From: Ceratodon purpureus
Lineage: Eukaryota > Streptophyta > Bryopsida > Pseudoditrichales > Ditrichaceae
DNA: 64,000 nucleotides
Reading direction: 5' to 3'
Assembly (NCBI GenBank): GCA_014871385.1
Contig: CM026431.1
Span: 8,367,778 to 8,431,777, forward strand
Both the position numbers and the translations under genes were made by a program. The notes under the pieces are model-generated. The model saw only the letters and a program-made list of their open reading frames with translations, searched no databases and was not told where the DNA came from. Below, piece after piece: positions 1 through 12,000 of the stretch (position 1 is its first letter; each line of letters opens with the position of its first letter).

Positions 1-2
1 GT

Positions 3-307
3 AGTCAGGTCTTTTACGCGGCTCTTGATCTTCAGGGACCTCGATCACAATGGAAAGTGGTGCTGCGGAAAGAAGCAAGGTCTCGGCGGAAGCTAGAAGA
101 GGATGATGATGTGTTCATCTCTACAAACCATGTCAGAGACAGTTCACTGTCGAATAGCGCTTTTTTGATTCAACCACCTGAACCAGATTTAACCGGGCTA
201 TTGTACTCAACGACACAGAAAACCTTTTGGCACTGCAAAGTTTTGAAGAAGATACCGAAACTGCCTCTGTGAGGAGGAAAAAACGAAAAGTTTGTACAAA
301 TCAATGA
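3..307 (+). pseudogene. Unrecognised coding block, 3' part (copy 1, frameshifted)
   Basis: A frame runs open from the left edge (position 3) and includes the motif WKVVLRKEARSRRKLE, an acidic stretch (LEEDDD) and PEPDLTG. Near 194-197 one base appears to be missing compared with a second copy at about 1645-1824. Moving one frame there gives AIVLNDTENLLALQSFE and ends in a basic tail (RRKKRK) with a stop at 305-307. The match to copy 2 across this point argues that both were coding. I do not recognise the family. The block may be the last exon of a gene that begins outside the window, or a degraded duplicate. Confidence 0.35.
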
Positions 308-1644
308 GAACGTATTTCTGCTCAACGAGATTATTTGTTATCGGGTAAGATTCTCTCATTACATTAACCTAGGTTGATCAAACATTGCAGATCCTTTTTA
401 TTGGCAGTCATTAGTAATAGAAAGTATTGTGTACGAAGATTTATGTTGCATCCGGATCCGAGCAGTTGACTCTGCACTCAGATTGTAATGTACTGTCTTC
501 GTTTGTTATTTGTTGGTTAAGAGGGGACGAAGTATATCAAAACTTAAATTTTGTGTTATGTTATGTTTAATTTGGACTGTCAATTACTGTAGAGTAGTTC
601 GAGGTATTATTTGGTTTTTTTTATTTTTTTTTATTGACGTACTTGGATTCGTTTTGGATAACTAGGTCACTTGACGGCAATTTTACTGGAGTGTTTACAT
701 GTGCAATTAAAAAGTCGTATCAGAGGACTTGGTAATCAAAAACGCCTTCCGTCTTTCGAATTCAAGTAAGCAGGCAATCTCGTCATTCCGTGATATCGCT
801 ATTTGTGTTTAGTCTGTGAAGTGAACAAATTTTCTGCAAATGTGATTCCTGCTGGGAATAAACAAATAATAATAGACTGATTGAATCATTCACGAATTTT
901 AGACATTTAGTTTGACACACAGTATCATAGATTCATAGCATGTACGTCAAGGAATATGTATACCGTATAAGTGGTGTAATGTTATAAGTGGAATGTGTTG
1001 CGGATAAAACTTGAATTACTCAAAAGTATCCTTCTCATTCTAAGATAAGTGATAAAAAATCACTTTTATAATTCACGGAGTGGTTGCTGTTTCCGAGGTT
1101 GTGAAGGCATATACTTATCATGTGACATGATTTATGCGTAGAGAAAGTAATGGAGACGATGAAGGCTATTTGATTTTACAATACCGGATTCCATAGAATA
1201 TACTGCAAAACAGAGAACCAGATGATGTAATGAATATGTGCAGCGTCTGAGATTAACGAAGAACCCATAGAGTTGAACATTGTGTTTATATCCGATTTCA
1301 GTAATTGATCTGTTCTAAATTCACCCTTCTCCTTCACCAGTACATCCTGGAAATCTTTAATCCATTTTTTTTTTCCCAATTAATTTTGTAGTTCACTTGT
1401 ATTTTCTTTTCTTCATTTTAAATTCATATTCGAACAGAGTAGCCAAACATTGTTGTCTGGGAGATTTATAAATACACTGTGCCTCACAACTTTTTATTAA
1501 ACAATGTTAGCCATGACGGATATGCCATGATTGAATCCTACAAAGGCCAAGTGAACGAATTTGTAATTTTACAACACCCTTCATAAAATATGAAATCCAA
1601 AAATACAGCTGATAAGTAGAAAGAGTTCAACATTCTCAGGAGGT
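308..1644. other. No gene seen
   Basis: AT-rich sequence with frequent stops in all frames. I see no conserved protein motif or convincing repeat. It separates the two copies of the unrecognised coding block. Confidence 0.4.
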
Positions 1645-1824
1645 AGTTTTAATCCAACAGAACCCGATCTTACAGGAGCTATTGTGTTAAACGAGACAGA
1701 TAATGCAATCGCTCTTCAAAGCTTTGAGCGAGTGGAACTAAGAAACTCTGGAAGACGCATACCGAGGGAAACTGGAAGTACACAACGTCCAAACACGAGA
1801 AGGAATGGGAGGACAAATGTGTGA
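1645..1824 (+). pseudogene. Unrecognised coding block (copy 2)
   Basis: Reads NPTEPDLTGAIVLNETDNAI, then ALQSFE and a basic tail rich in arginine, ending in TGA at 1822-1824. It matches the end of copy 1 (about 170-290) in protein and DNA but lacks the upstream part of that copy. There is no start codon, and a possible splice acceptor lies just upstream. It is best read as a duplicated exon fragment of the same unknown gene. Function unknown. Confidence 0.35.
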
Positions 1825-2238
1825 CGTTCAGGTGATCATCTATACATGCATATAATTCTCACTGGCCTATATTGTGGATCTATCAGCAGGGGATGGGTGA
1901 GCTTGCCTTGAGTGGGCAGCGTTTTATGCGTATCCCACATCCTTACTCTGGGCAGTCAACAGACCTCGAGCCCTTGGTGAGCTCTTGGTTTTACTTCACG
2001 TCCTGTGTGTGGATTGATACATCAGCTCTTCTTGTTCTTATATGACCATCTTGTTGTCGTGAGATTCATCTGCAGACTCAGCATTTGACACATGGTTTCA
2101 GATGTTACTCTGACACTATCACGAGTTTGTGTTGCATTGCTCCTAATTGTGTTAGACATTTAACTCTTAATAATTTTGATTTTTTGTGTCTATCTGTGAT
2201 TCATTAACAATTGTGCTATTTCACATCAATTCTGGTAG

Positions 2239-3615
2239 GTAAATGGCAACGTGGAGCCATGGCCACATATGAAGGAGCTGCTTCAAAGTTACATTGCAGA
2301 TTGGGTGAAGGATGAACTCAAATATGGACACTATGAAAGTGTGCCACCTCCCACGTTTGAGAACCAGATCTTTGAAGGACCTGACACAGATGTAGAGAGA
2401 GGTCAGCATACTACGTTTAGGCAGTCTCCTTCCTGTGTTTAAGAAACTGAGATGTCCGAATACATATTTTCATGTTCACAGTGCGTTCCTCATTTGCGAG
2501 AGCGCGTCTTTTATTTCCTTTTATCTGGTACTGCGATGTACTTGATGTGCAGCCTACTATCCTATTAATCATATGCTTTATGGTTATAGAGCTGTGCCTA
2601 TCAAACATAAGGCTTGGAAGACATGGAGATGCCACAGATGATGAAGATCCGACAACTTCTGGTAGATATTCTGGAGGATTATTTTCTGGACGATTTTCTG
2701 GGAGGTCGACAGCAAGTGATAATCCAGACTCAATTATTGCAAAAGCACCAAAGGTTCTGATGCCCCAAGTCATTACATCCTGTGAACTAACTTTGGAAGT
2801 ATGATTAGGTATATTAGGATTTTTAAGGACACTACTGAAATATTCACTGGATGTTGATGTTTTTAAACACATCCGTGGAGGGGAAAATAGGATGTAAGTT
2901 ATTAGGCCTTTCAAATTCTTGTTGATGCCTTCGAGTATGTGGAGATAAAATTTGACAGGCAGATTTAATACGGGTTTACTTTTAAGTCCTTTTCTTACAT
3001 ATATACGATACTAAATCTTCACGCGAAAATTTAATCTTTAGGTCTTCTCTAGAAAACGAAATCTTGGGATGATCTCACAAATACATTGCTATGAATTGAA
3101 TCTTCTCGTCATCATCTTAGTAGAGGTGAATTCGGAGCGTTTTGAACCAGGATTAGAGAATTAAATGAACGTGTATGAATTAACGTCACCTACATTGAGT
3201 AGACTGACTATAACAAACTCAATCATGACTATATACTCGAGAAAAGGATACTTCGGTCAATTTCATGTCATTTCTTTGTGTGAGTTTTTATTCTCGGGTC
3301 TTGCCTCGTCAGTATGGATTCGCAGAAGCTCTTAAGAGGGTGTCTTTCTACTCACCATTCACTGTGACGATTGCAAGAGTTATTAAGTATAGGTAGGTGC
3401 TGTAATAACATTTTCCTTGTTTTTGTCATGTATATTGTACTCACCCCAGAAGTACTGTGTCATGTTTGCAGCATTATGGTGGGGCTCCGCTACCGCCTAA
3501 GAAGCCAGTTTTTAATTGGCGTGCAGCGAGGGCAGCTGTGTTTGGCCAAAGGACACTGGAGATTCTTATATCACTATCATCGAGGTCTCCTGAGCTCAAT
3601 TGTGAACTTTTTTGA
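2239..3615 (+). pseudogene. SPK1: SPIKE1 (DOCK-family Rop GEF) N-terminal exons, truncated
   Basis: Three consecutive exon-like blocks in matching phase resemble the N-terminus of plant SPIKE1, the DOCK-type guanine-exchange factor for ROP GTPases that controls actin and cell shape. Block 1 (2239-2401) contains ADWVKDELKYGHYESVPPP and ENQIFEGPDTD. Block 2 (2590-2753) contains DATDDEDPTTSGR and a Ser/Gly-rich repeat. Block 3 (from 3472) contains HYGGAPLPPKKPVFNWRAA and VFGQRT. Acceptors and donors fit (TAG/GT, TAG/GT, CAG). After FGQRT the frame continues 18 codons to TGA at 3613, and the C2/DHR1 and DHR2 regions are not found downstream. SPIKE1 is about 1,800 residues, so only the first ~150 are represented. 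The start exon is also missing. I read it as a truncated duplicate. The family assignment rests on recalled motifs. Confidence 0.6.
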
Positions 3616-4504
3616 GATTATTCATTTAACGTGCTCACAGATCCAAGGCTTTGGTGCTGTTAATCATAGTATATCTGTAGGTGTATTTTCTATTTGTGAA
3701 TGTTATGTTTCTCCATGAGAGGTTGGGAGCGGTAAGACTTTCAAAGGATACATGACCCGGCCTTGGCATGTTTTGTGGGAGAAAGAGATATACCTTAGTC
3801 TGCTCAATGAAGCTACTTCGCAGTGCCTGCATTTACTGTGACTGTTTGGTCCAGTGTACATTGGAAGGCTGCTGAAGCTCATTGTGAATGTTGATATGGT
3901 TTTAGTGTTGATTACATGATTATGACTGTCGCAATTTGTTGGGCGGGTATAGGAGGAAGCCGATGAGACTAAGAAGGTCATACTTAATTGTACGCGTGCA
4001 CTTGTCGTTTACACTCTGTTTCATTTTAATTGAATCCCACAGTTTTAAGTGCCAACGGTTTACTGAGCCCATATGCGAGCGCTGATGCGATGGGTGAACG
4101 TCAACTCAGTACTTGGTATCACTGATGGGTCTACAGGGTCCCGTCGAGGTATGCCTATGTTTCAATGATAACCATGCACTTATCCATGGTATGATTAACA
4201 CCTAAATCTTTCTAATCAGTATCCTCCATGAGCAAATGTGACGTGAGAAACGATTGCTGGATGTCTGATCAATATCATGGAGCATCATGAGGGAAGAAGG
4301 ACAGTGGGGAACTTGTCGGCTCGATGATGGCTGTCAGGCCAATCGCGATCACCTTCTCCAACCCAGCCACCCATAAATCAGTTGAAGCTCAAGGTTTTGC
4401 GCTCTTCCTCCTCCATTGCTTTCCTGCACCTTCTCGTGTTTTTGGCTTACACTCGCAGCCTTCTTCGTATTCTGTGTGTACCTCGCTTCTCGTTCTCTGT
4501 CACC
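3616..4504. other. No gene seen after the SPIKE1 fragment
   Basis: I searched this stretch for the next SPIKE1 exons (C2/DHR1 region) and found none. It has short shadow ORFs only. The last ~120 bases become GC-richer and pyrimidine-rich and probably form the 5' leader of the gene starting at 4505. Confidence 0.35.
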
Positions 4505-5056
4505 ATGACTGATCTGCGGTGGATTGCCCAGTTCCCTAAGTCGAAGAAGGGGCGAATGGAGATTGTGGCACAGCATGTGTTGATCGACCATGTGCTGGAT
4601 TTCGCTTGCGAACCTGCGGATTGGTGGTTGACAATGGACCGTTTGCACATTGACAGGCAGGTCCTTCTGGAGCTGATCCCGCGGCTCGCTTGCATTTCGA
4701 AGGCGTGGAACGTAGCGATTCGCACCCGCGTGGAGTATGCAGCGCTTCGAGCTGCGTCCTCCCTCAACAAGAGCCGTTTTTGGAATTCGCACTGGTTGCG
4801 TCGACGGGGCTCCAATCCATTGGCAGAATTCGACAGCGCCTTCTACATTTTGTCCAGGTCATGGGGTATCGATAAGCCCATCCCGATGAAGTTGAGGACG
4901 ACGGCATTGGGTGACCTCTCCAACGCCGAATTGTGTTCGTTGTTTACTTTGCTGAGGAGCGGCTGGATGGTGGCGGTCAAAGTGACTCCGGGTGACGGGC
5001 AGGAACTTGTTGAAACCATATGGGTTACTCCAGCGAAGCGAGTTCAGAAATTATGA
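4505..5056 (+). CDS. Hypothetical protein with weak F-box-like N-terminus
   Basis: A 183-residue ORF starting at an ATG in good context (CACCATGA). GC content and codon use are higher than in the flanks, which supports coding. The N-terminal part ends in LIPRLACISKAWNVAIRT, which recalls the end of an F-box (the 'VCKAWN' region), but the usual LP..L segment is replaced by a Trp-rich stretch (PADWWLTMDRL). The rest (GDLSNAELCSLFTLLRSGW, AVKVTPGDGQELVETIWVTP) matches nothing I know. The frame is open upstream of the ATG to about 4382, so translation could start earlier. An AAG|GT-like donor lies just after the stop. Function unknown. Confidence 0.5.
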   Translation: MTDLRWIAQFPKSKKGRMEIVAQHVLIDHVLDFACEPADWWLTMDRLHIDRQVLLELIPRLACISKAWNVAIRTRVEYAALRAASSLNKSRFWNSHWLRRRGSNPLAEFDSAFYILSRSWGIDKPIPMKLRTTALGDLSNAELCSLFTLLRSGWMVAVKVTPGDGQELVETIWVTPAKRVQKL

Positions 5057-6160
5057 AGGTATTACTGCTCGATTCATTTTTGTTAGTTTGCATTTGTTAT
5101 CCCTCCAAACCACTACTTGTACCACGATTTTGATTTCTGCCCGTTGCTCATATCGCATACATGATTGCATCTTAATTTTCTATTTCCACATTATAATGTT
5201 CTTGAGTAAACCTGACACTGAATTTTGATTTTAACAAGTTCTGACTCTTGTGTATGTGCAGGAGCATGTAATGCGCGTTCGCTTGGATGGAATTCAGTAG
5301 GAATTAAAAATGCGCTTACTTTTTTTCTGTGTGTCTGTGAACACTTATTTTCCATCAACTCTGTTACTCTGCTAAATGAACTTCGGCAAATTGGATTTCT
5401 GAATCTATAGTACTCTTTAATTCTCTCTCTTGTAATTGAGGGTCCGGGTCAGACAATGTACAACTTCATATGTGTGCAGACTTGTAAAATCACTCATTTT
5501 GAGGATAATATATATAAATCACTATCTGTTCATATTGTAAACCCCTTTTGTGAGTGTGAAAGATTTTGGAAAATGTATGAACCAACGTATTTGGCTCAGC
5601 ATTCCAAGAACTTTGTAAGTAAAGTACATAAATTTGCTTTTACTACTCTTCTACAGCATCTATCCTAAAATGTAAGTGACTGTGAAGTAACTGAGTGGAA
5701 AATGGAATTCATCTCAGATGGTGTCACTTGGTGTGGTGGTTGTTGGTAAACGAACCTGTAGAAACTCATGCTCCGCACCTTCTGTTTCAGAGAACTGCAG
5801 ATGACATGAGGGATAAAGTACTATGTAATTATAAAACTTAGAGTGAAGTCTCTGATATCCGTGAATAACCTTGTAAGCGTTTTGATTCTAGCGATCTTTT
5901 GTGGTGGTTTCCGTTGGAAAAAAAGTCAAATATCAACTACTTACTGATTGTTTGTTCTTAAGTTAAGTAAACGTTTTTTTGTTGTTCTGGAAAAAACAGC
6001 ATTTTTTTTGCATGTTTTGAGTGGAGGTCTTGATTAGGTGCCACCCAGAATTATTTAAGTGTTCTAGATCACAGGATATGTCATTAACCTAGTGTCGTGT
6101 TTATGGTATTCTCGTGCTTTCCAACATAGAGACGTTGTAAGTTCTTGTGAGTATTTCAAG
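5057..6160. other. No gene seen
   Basis: AT-rich spacer with short unsupported ORFs. A CAG acceptor near 5261 and several donor-like sites could belong to untranslated exons of either neighbour, but nothing here has recognisable protein content. Confidence 0.35.
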
Positions 6161-6910
6161 ATGTCGGACGCTGTGAAACCCGATGTTGTCGAGGAATGTA
6201 AGAAGTCAGCAGTTGAGCAGGAGAATAGTTTCGAGACGGATGCAACTTCTGATGCAACAACAGTGTTGATGCCGAATACTTGTCACGACGTCACCACAGA
6301 AGGTGCTTTGCCCGGATCAGTGGAGGTTACAGAACATCATACTGGTTTCTTCACCCAAATACCGCCATGGCTGGCAGAGGATGCGAGATACCGTACGGAT
6401 TATTATGACCAGAAACCTCCCTTACGGAGAGAGAAGAGAAGAGCAATAAGAGACCATCGAGCGAGTCTTCTCGGTACAGGTGAGTAAAATATGCTTACAT
6501 TCTCACATGTTCGTATTAGATTGTTTTTTGGTTTCCTGATTTATTTTATTTTTTATTTAGTTTTGTTTTTAAATCTTTCCTTTCTCTAAATTGCTTTGTG
6601 TCTGGTTGAATTACATATAGAATATATCAGTAACGGTTAATTTTCAATGTTGGCTATTATGACACACCTAGGAACTTCGAAGGAGGGAGACAAACCACCC
6701 CGAGAGAAACCAGAGGAAGAGGTTACCATAACCAAGAATGACATTGCTGAGAAGACCGAACCTGACTCGGCAGAAGCAATTAAGAGAAGCCGTGAGTCCA
6801 AGTCAGATGGCGATGAAAGCGACGAAAACATTGGCAAGCCGAAGCGGCCGAAGCCAGCAATTTATATTCCGATCCTTTGTGGCAAATTCCTGACAAGGCC
6901 TCGGAGATGA
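6161..6910 (+). CDS. Hypothetical acidic/basic low-complexity protein, two exons
   Basis: Exon 1 (6161-6479) starts at an ATG and reads MSDAVKPDVVEECKK through IPPWLAEDARYRTDYYDQKP to a basic end (RREKRRAIRDHR). It stops at a good donor (CAG|GTGAGT) in phase 1. Exon 2 (6672-6910) begins after CCTAG and continues in phase as a Lys/Glu-rich segment (KPPREKPEEE) and a basic patch (KPKRPKP), with a stop at 6908-6910. The composition suggests an unstructured, possibly nuclear protein. I recognise no domain. The real message may instead splice on towards the coiled-coil ORF at 7328, but I could not find a join that keeps the frame. Confidence 0.4.
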
Positions 6911-7327
6911 AGCGACCGACGTTCGGAGACACCAGGGGATGACGGTGTCGAACTCCAGGTATATAAGTGAAGTCATTTGAGTTTTTTGTTGTCGCGTAAG
7001 GATCATGTTGTGAGCTGTACAGATTGGAATGTGGACAGGATCCCATGATGAGTTTTGTCAAAAAGTGACATGCGTTTCTAAGAGTACGCATGTAAAGTGT
7101 CTTAAACACTGTGAATTAGGGGTATGTGTCAAGATGGGCAGATTGTGTCAAACTGTCAGTCTACTTGAGTTACGAGAGAACAAAAAAATGAAGACTTTCT
7201 TTTTTATTTAGCATGTGCATGCATGCATCACCCTTCTGAAATTGTACCAATACTGAAGTCGGCTTCAAGAGAGCAGTCAGTGTAGGATTCACCCCGGGAT
7301 CACAACGGAGCTAGGAGAGAATGCGAG

Positions 7328-7750
7328 ATGGAGGAATTGGTAAAATCTGTGGAGCGCCTTCTACACGCTGAGACAGGCACATTTGTAGTGAGGCTGGAAC
7401 TAAACAACATGAGGTTTGAGTTGCAGTTGTTAGAGGCAGAGGAACCTATCCTTCGAGAGGCATTGAGGGATGCGCAAGAAGAGTATGAGAATGAATTAGA
7501 CGTGTTGGGAAACCTTCTCCAGATGTTTGCTCCAACACGTTATAGGCGTGGTGTTGTTGATGTGGACAGGAGGCTAGGGATACAACTTAACGACGTGATG
7601 AACGCAAGACAGGAGAAGGAGGGAGCTTTCAATAGATGGTACCGTGGACAACGTCGACTGGAGAGCCTGCGGCATCTAATAAAGGTGTCCGAGGCGGAGC
7701 TTCTCAGTCTTGAGGCCGTAGAGCAGATGGCCAGGGAAGACTGCTACTAG
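7328..7750 (+). CDS. Hypothetical coiled-coil protein
   Basis: An ATG-initiated 140-residue ORF rich in Glu, Leu and Arg with heptad-like spacing. One helical stretch is RLELNNMRFELQLLEAEEP through the DAQEEYENELDVLGNLLQMF region. A second is QRRLESLRHLIKVSEAELL. A short hinge (APTRYRRGVVDVDRRLG) lies between them. The frame stays open for some 40 bases upstream (after a TAG acceptor-like site near 7286), so it may be the last exon of the gene at 6161. No known family is recognised. Confidence 0.45.
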   Translation: MEELVKSVERLLHAETGTFVVRLELNNMRFELQLLEAEEPILREALRDAQEEYENELDVLGNLLQMFAPTRYRRGVVDVDRRLGIQLNDVMNARQEKEGAFNRWYRGQRRLESLRHLIKVSEAELLSLEAVEQMAREDCY

Positions 7751-8759
7751 CCAATTACAGAATTGGCTCGCGTGTGGACAAGCAGCAGACCACCTGTAAG
7801 GAATCAGGAGAAGTGAAAATCATAAGGTTGTAGGTGGATACTAATTCTGAGAATGCTAGGACTGCTTCCTCGCTGTGTCTGTTGTGTGTAGTCTTTACCT
7901 GTGTCCATTTCTGACTGGACGTATTGTTTTTAAATGAACCAGTTGAGTTCAGACTTCAATGCTACGTCACTATTGTGCTTGCAATGCGACTAAAACTGTG
8001 TAACATTTGAAGTACTCAGTTTCTTTGCAGACCATGTTTATCAGTTTCGGAATTTTACCTTGATGTCGATGATTGGTTGGGGATGTTTATTTTTATTTAT
8101 TTTTTTCTCATTTAGAGGAAGACCACGGTTTTGTACCAGTTCGAAATTGCAGACGTTTGAGAAACGTTGGACGCATACTTTTAATGTGCTCAAACGTAAA
8201 ATTCAGGGGCAGTAGTGACTATTTGTATTCGATCTTGAGTTCGCACTGCGAATTTCTGCGGCATTGCAATTGCAAACACAATCAAACAATCATTAAACCC
8301 GTGGACCTTGGAAGAGCATGACAGCTTTAGTTTTGGCACAACATGGGCTTTCACTAAACACTTTTAGAGAATGTTGAGTAAGAAAAAGAGAAGAAAAAAA
8401 AAAAAAAAAAAAAGGGTCTGAACGTGGTGTGTTAACACACTAAAAGGCATTAAGAGTGGATTGGTATGTCACTGCTACATTTCAAGCATCACCAAGAAAT
8501 ACTAATCTGTGGTTTGAAAGGGATACCAAATATGATATCTACGAATATAAGCTGATACTATGTGCTGTTGACACAGATAAACACCAATGAGAAACCTTAC
8601 TTGATAGAGTCTAAGTGGGGGAAAGTTGAGAGAAGGTCGGGATGTGATACCGACGACTACATTCCCTGTATACATATCTCCGCTGCCATAAAAAAAAATC
8701 AATTGATCCGAAGATTCACAGAACTAACTAGGACTTAGAATGTGTATGTCCGGTGTGCT
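7751..8759. other. No gene seen; A-rich tract
   Basis: Probable 3' flank of the coiled-coil ORF followed by AT-rich sequence. It contains an A-run at about 8394-8413. Confidence 0.35.
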
Positions 8760-9083
8760 TCAAGACATTTGGCTACTCCATATCTCACATATACGTTGTT
8801 CTTGATAAAAGCAATCACTACGCACATTCTGCAGACACGGCCAGCTGGAGCTTTCGGACATACTCATAACCCAATAACTAGATCGCTTGTCGATCTTCAG
8901 GAATCCTAGATGCTCAGAGTAGGGATAACTGCGACGAAGGAGAGTAATCGCCAAGAACTCGGCAGAAATCAATTCGGAGTGAGTAGGGTTTGGGCACGTA
9001 AGTCCAGTGCCTTCCGAGAGTTTCTCCAAGACGACCCAGTCATTTACAACGTCATTCTGGACAAAAAACAGACACTGAGTCAT
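8760..9083 (-). CDS. Doubtful minus-strand ORF
   Basis: Minus-strand frame with fairly coding-like composition (NDWVVLEKLSEGTGLTCPNP, SEHLGFLKIDKRSSYWVM). The in-frame ATG is at 9083. There is no recognised domain, no clear splice sites and no repeat homology. It may be a real small gene, an exon fragment or chance. Confidence 0.2.
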   Translation of the reverse strand: MTQCLFFVQNDVVNDWVVLEKLSEGTGLTCPNPTHSELISAEFLAITLLRRSYPYSEHLGFLKIDKRSSYWVMSMSESSSWPCLQNVRSDCFYQEQRICEIWSSQMS

Positions 9084-9098
9084 TAAGAGGATGGTCAC

Positions 9099-12000
9099 AA
9101 AAGACCCGATTCCTACTAGTGATTGTTTTTGGAACCAATTAGTGACAATTTCATATGCAACTATTCATCAGTTGTTAACACTCTAGATTTTTGGACCTAT
9201 AAATTTCACAAAAAATTCAATACAATTCCAATTTTTATTTTTATTTTTATTTTTATTTTTATTTTTATTTTTATTTTTATTTTTTGGGTTCATATTCTTT
9301 ATGTTTGCCCAACCTTTGTGTATTTTATATTACACTTCCTTTTCCATTTAACAAGCAAAAGGTCTCCAATTTCGTTAGTTTCTGGTCCTCCTACCTTATC
9401 CCAACAACAATTTTTCATTAACCGGCCCATCTACTCGTCACCCTTGGTGGAGGAAGAAGCTACTCGAGACTCGTTGAAGTTGTCATCACCTTCGATGTAT
9501 CATGTCACTGTAGCTGCGTAGCATTGGCGAAAAGTTGGCGATGTACAAGTTAATACTGCACACTTGTTTTAAAATTCGGCATATACTTCCAGCACTCCGG
9601 GTCCAAATGCACCTTTCCCCTACAAACATACCTCGAAAACAATTATTCCTACCTCCGGTACAGTGATATAAAACCAAAATTAGAATTTGCATGCTTCAAT
9701 GCAATAATATAATATTGCCTCATAAAAACCAAAGCTGCGTCTCATTTGACTTATCACCACTGTTTTGCAAAGTCAGATCTCAGAGTTTGTTTGTTTGTTT
9801 TTTTTTAAAATAAAATAAAAATAGTTTTTAATATTTTTAATATTTTAAACAAGAGGATGAAACCTCATTGGATTAATGGAGGTCACAAACATTGAAAACA
9901 ACAAGCCTCCCCGGGGAGAGTCAGATCTCAGTTCATTTAATGTAACAGTATACACAACTGCAAAAACAAACAACCAAACAAACAAAGAACTCCTGCCCCA
10001 AGTCTGACGACAAGTTGACAACCGCTGAAGAAAACTTGAACTGTCTCACTCGTCTACTCATCACAAGAAACTCTTGTTCAAATCAAATTCTTCTTTAAGA
10101 AACCAAAGAACCATCACAAAAAAAAAAAAAAACAGAATTTGCCAAATGGGCCCAAAAAACCAAATGATGGCAGAGTCCTGATGATCACAGAAAACCAGAC
10201 CTTGGGACAGGGAGAGATGGCAGGTGGGTTAACGTACCACACTTGAAACCGCATCATCATGATCATCACAATCCGCACGATCAGTCTATCTATCGATCTA
10301 CTGTGCTCGCTTCGCACACTTGACAAAACTCCATCAATCACAACCATTCTGCCATCTTGGATTTGTGGCAAGGTTGTTCTTTTGTGCGCTCACTTCCATG
10401 ATCATGATGAATTATCCTGCTTCGTCCTGCTCCGTCCTCCCCAGTACCCGCGGTGGCGGCGGTTTTACTACGCTTGCAGAGCTGGTTCCTGTCTGTTCAT
10501 GCGTCGTCGACTGTTGCCGCTGATCGTCAGAGCTGCCCATGTATTATATTATGCACCTCGAGTTGGTGAGTTCTCTGAGTTCGAGATTAGAGAAAAGGGG
10601 AATTATGCGTGTGAAGGTAGCACCTAGCTAGGCATGGTGCCGGGGTGGTCCCGGTGCACCTGGCTAGTGGCACCCATGCAGCAGGTAACTGAGATTTGCG
10701 ATCGAAAGAAAGGGAGCATCTGTTGATGTGAGGGTGATGCGTGCCTGCTCCAGGCGAGCCTCGGCCTCGGTGGAGCGTGTTGGTATCTGTAACGTTCGTA
10801 TCCTGTCCGGTCACGGGTTCTTTCGGGAGAGTCAGTGAGGCAGTTGCTTCTTACGTGACCTACCCTGCTGCTGCGCATGCTGTTGCAGAAGTACTTTCTT
10901 AATGAATTTTTGTGAATTCCATCATCAATGGCAGTACGCTGCGCTCTGCGCCAATCAACCCTCGATTGGGACCCCGCGCTTGCCGCCAATCTCCTGGGAA
11001 GGCGAGCAGCCAGCCAGGAGCTCTGCCATTTCTGCAATGGACCTTCGCGTTGTCTTTACTTGAAAGTTTTGTGGGAGTGGCTTGATTAGTAGGTGATCGG
11101 AGTGGAGGAAGGTTTGGGTGGGTTGGTTGGTGTGTTACAGGTATATATGTGAGGTTTTTGACTGGGGGATGATGGAAGGAGAAGAACTGGGTTTGGAAGT
11201 TGGAAGTGTAGGTGTATGTGAGGGGAAATGAATTTAGCTACGTGAATTGTGTGAGGGGTTTGAGAGGAGGAAGAATGAATAGTTACACCTTTTTGCTGTT
11301 ATGGTGTGTTGTAGCTATGGCCGCATCAGTAGGACCAATTGGGCGATGTCGAGGTGAGAGTTTGTAGAGGAGGTGCAAAGGAATTTTGTTTCAGCTGTTG
11401 ATGGTAGGTTGTGAGTAAGTGAGTGAGGTGATGTAAGGTGCGAATTTGGTCGTGATTAACGGCGTAATCGTTAGAGTAGCTGGCCTGTCTGTGGTGACGT
11501 TTTGCAGGTCGCCTTCACGTCGTAAATTTTTGAAAGGCAGAGTTTGGCTGACCAATCGTGGATGTCCAGATACAAACTGCGTTTGATTGAAATTGCGGGA
11601 CAGTGAAGAGTTGTAGACTGTGAGGACTCTGCTGGGATACGTGATTTTGTGAAGTGGGATTCTTTGCAAGTTTTTGAGGGCGTTTGAGTCCAAATGTGGT
11701 TCTGTCTGTTTTGGCGGGGAGAAGGGACATGGGAAAGGTCTGCATGTTTGATCAAGAGCGTCGTTTCTGGACGAGGGAGTCTGGTGCCATCGCAAAGCTC
11801 TCAGTGGATCAAACCTTGTAGCGGCTATCACTGGAAATCTTTAACTTCCGCAGGTATATTCTGTCTCCTCAACACTTGACCTTTTGCTGTGTGTCCTAAA
11901 CCACCTTCGTTCCCGTTGAGCTAACGGAATTTCTTCGGTGTGTTTTGCAAGATCATTTGCTGTTATTTTCACGGGGAAAAGATTTTCTTGTTTGAAATTT

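Noticed and set aside
9123..9521. ORF with Phe/Ile repeats
   Set aside because: Generated by the (ATTTTT)n microsatellite.
10624..11037. Minus-strand 137-codon ORF in the GC-richer region
   Set aside because: No domain, an overlapping ORF on the other strand, and composition explained by GC content.
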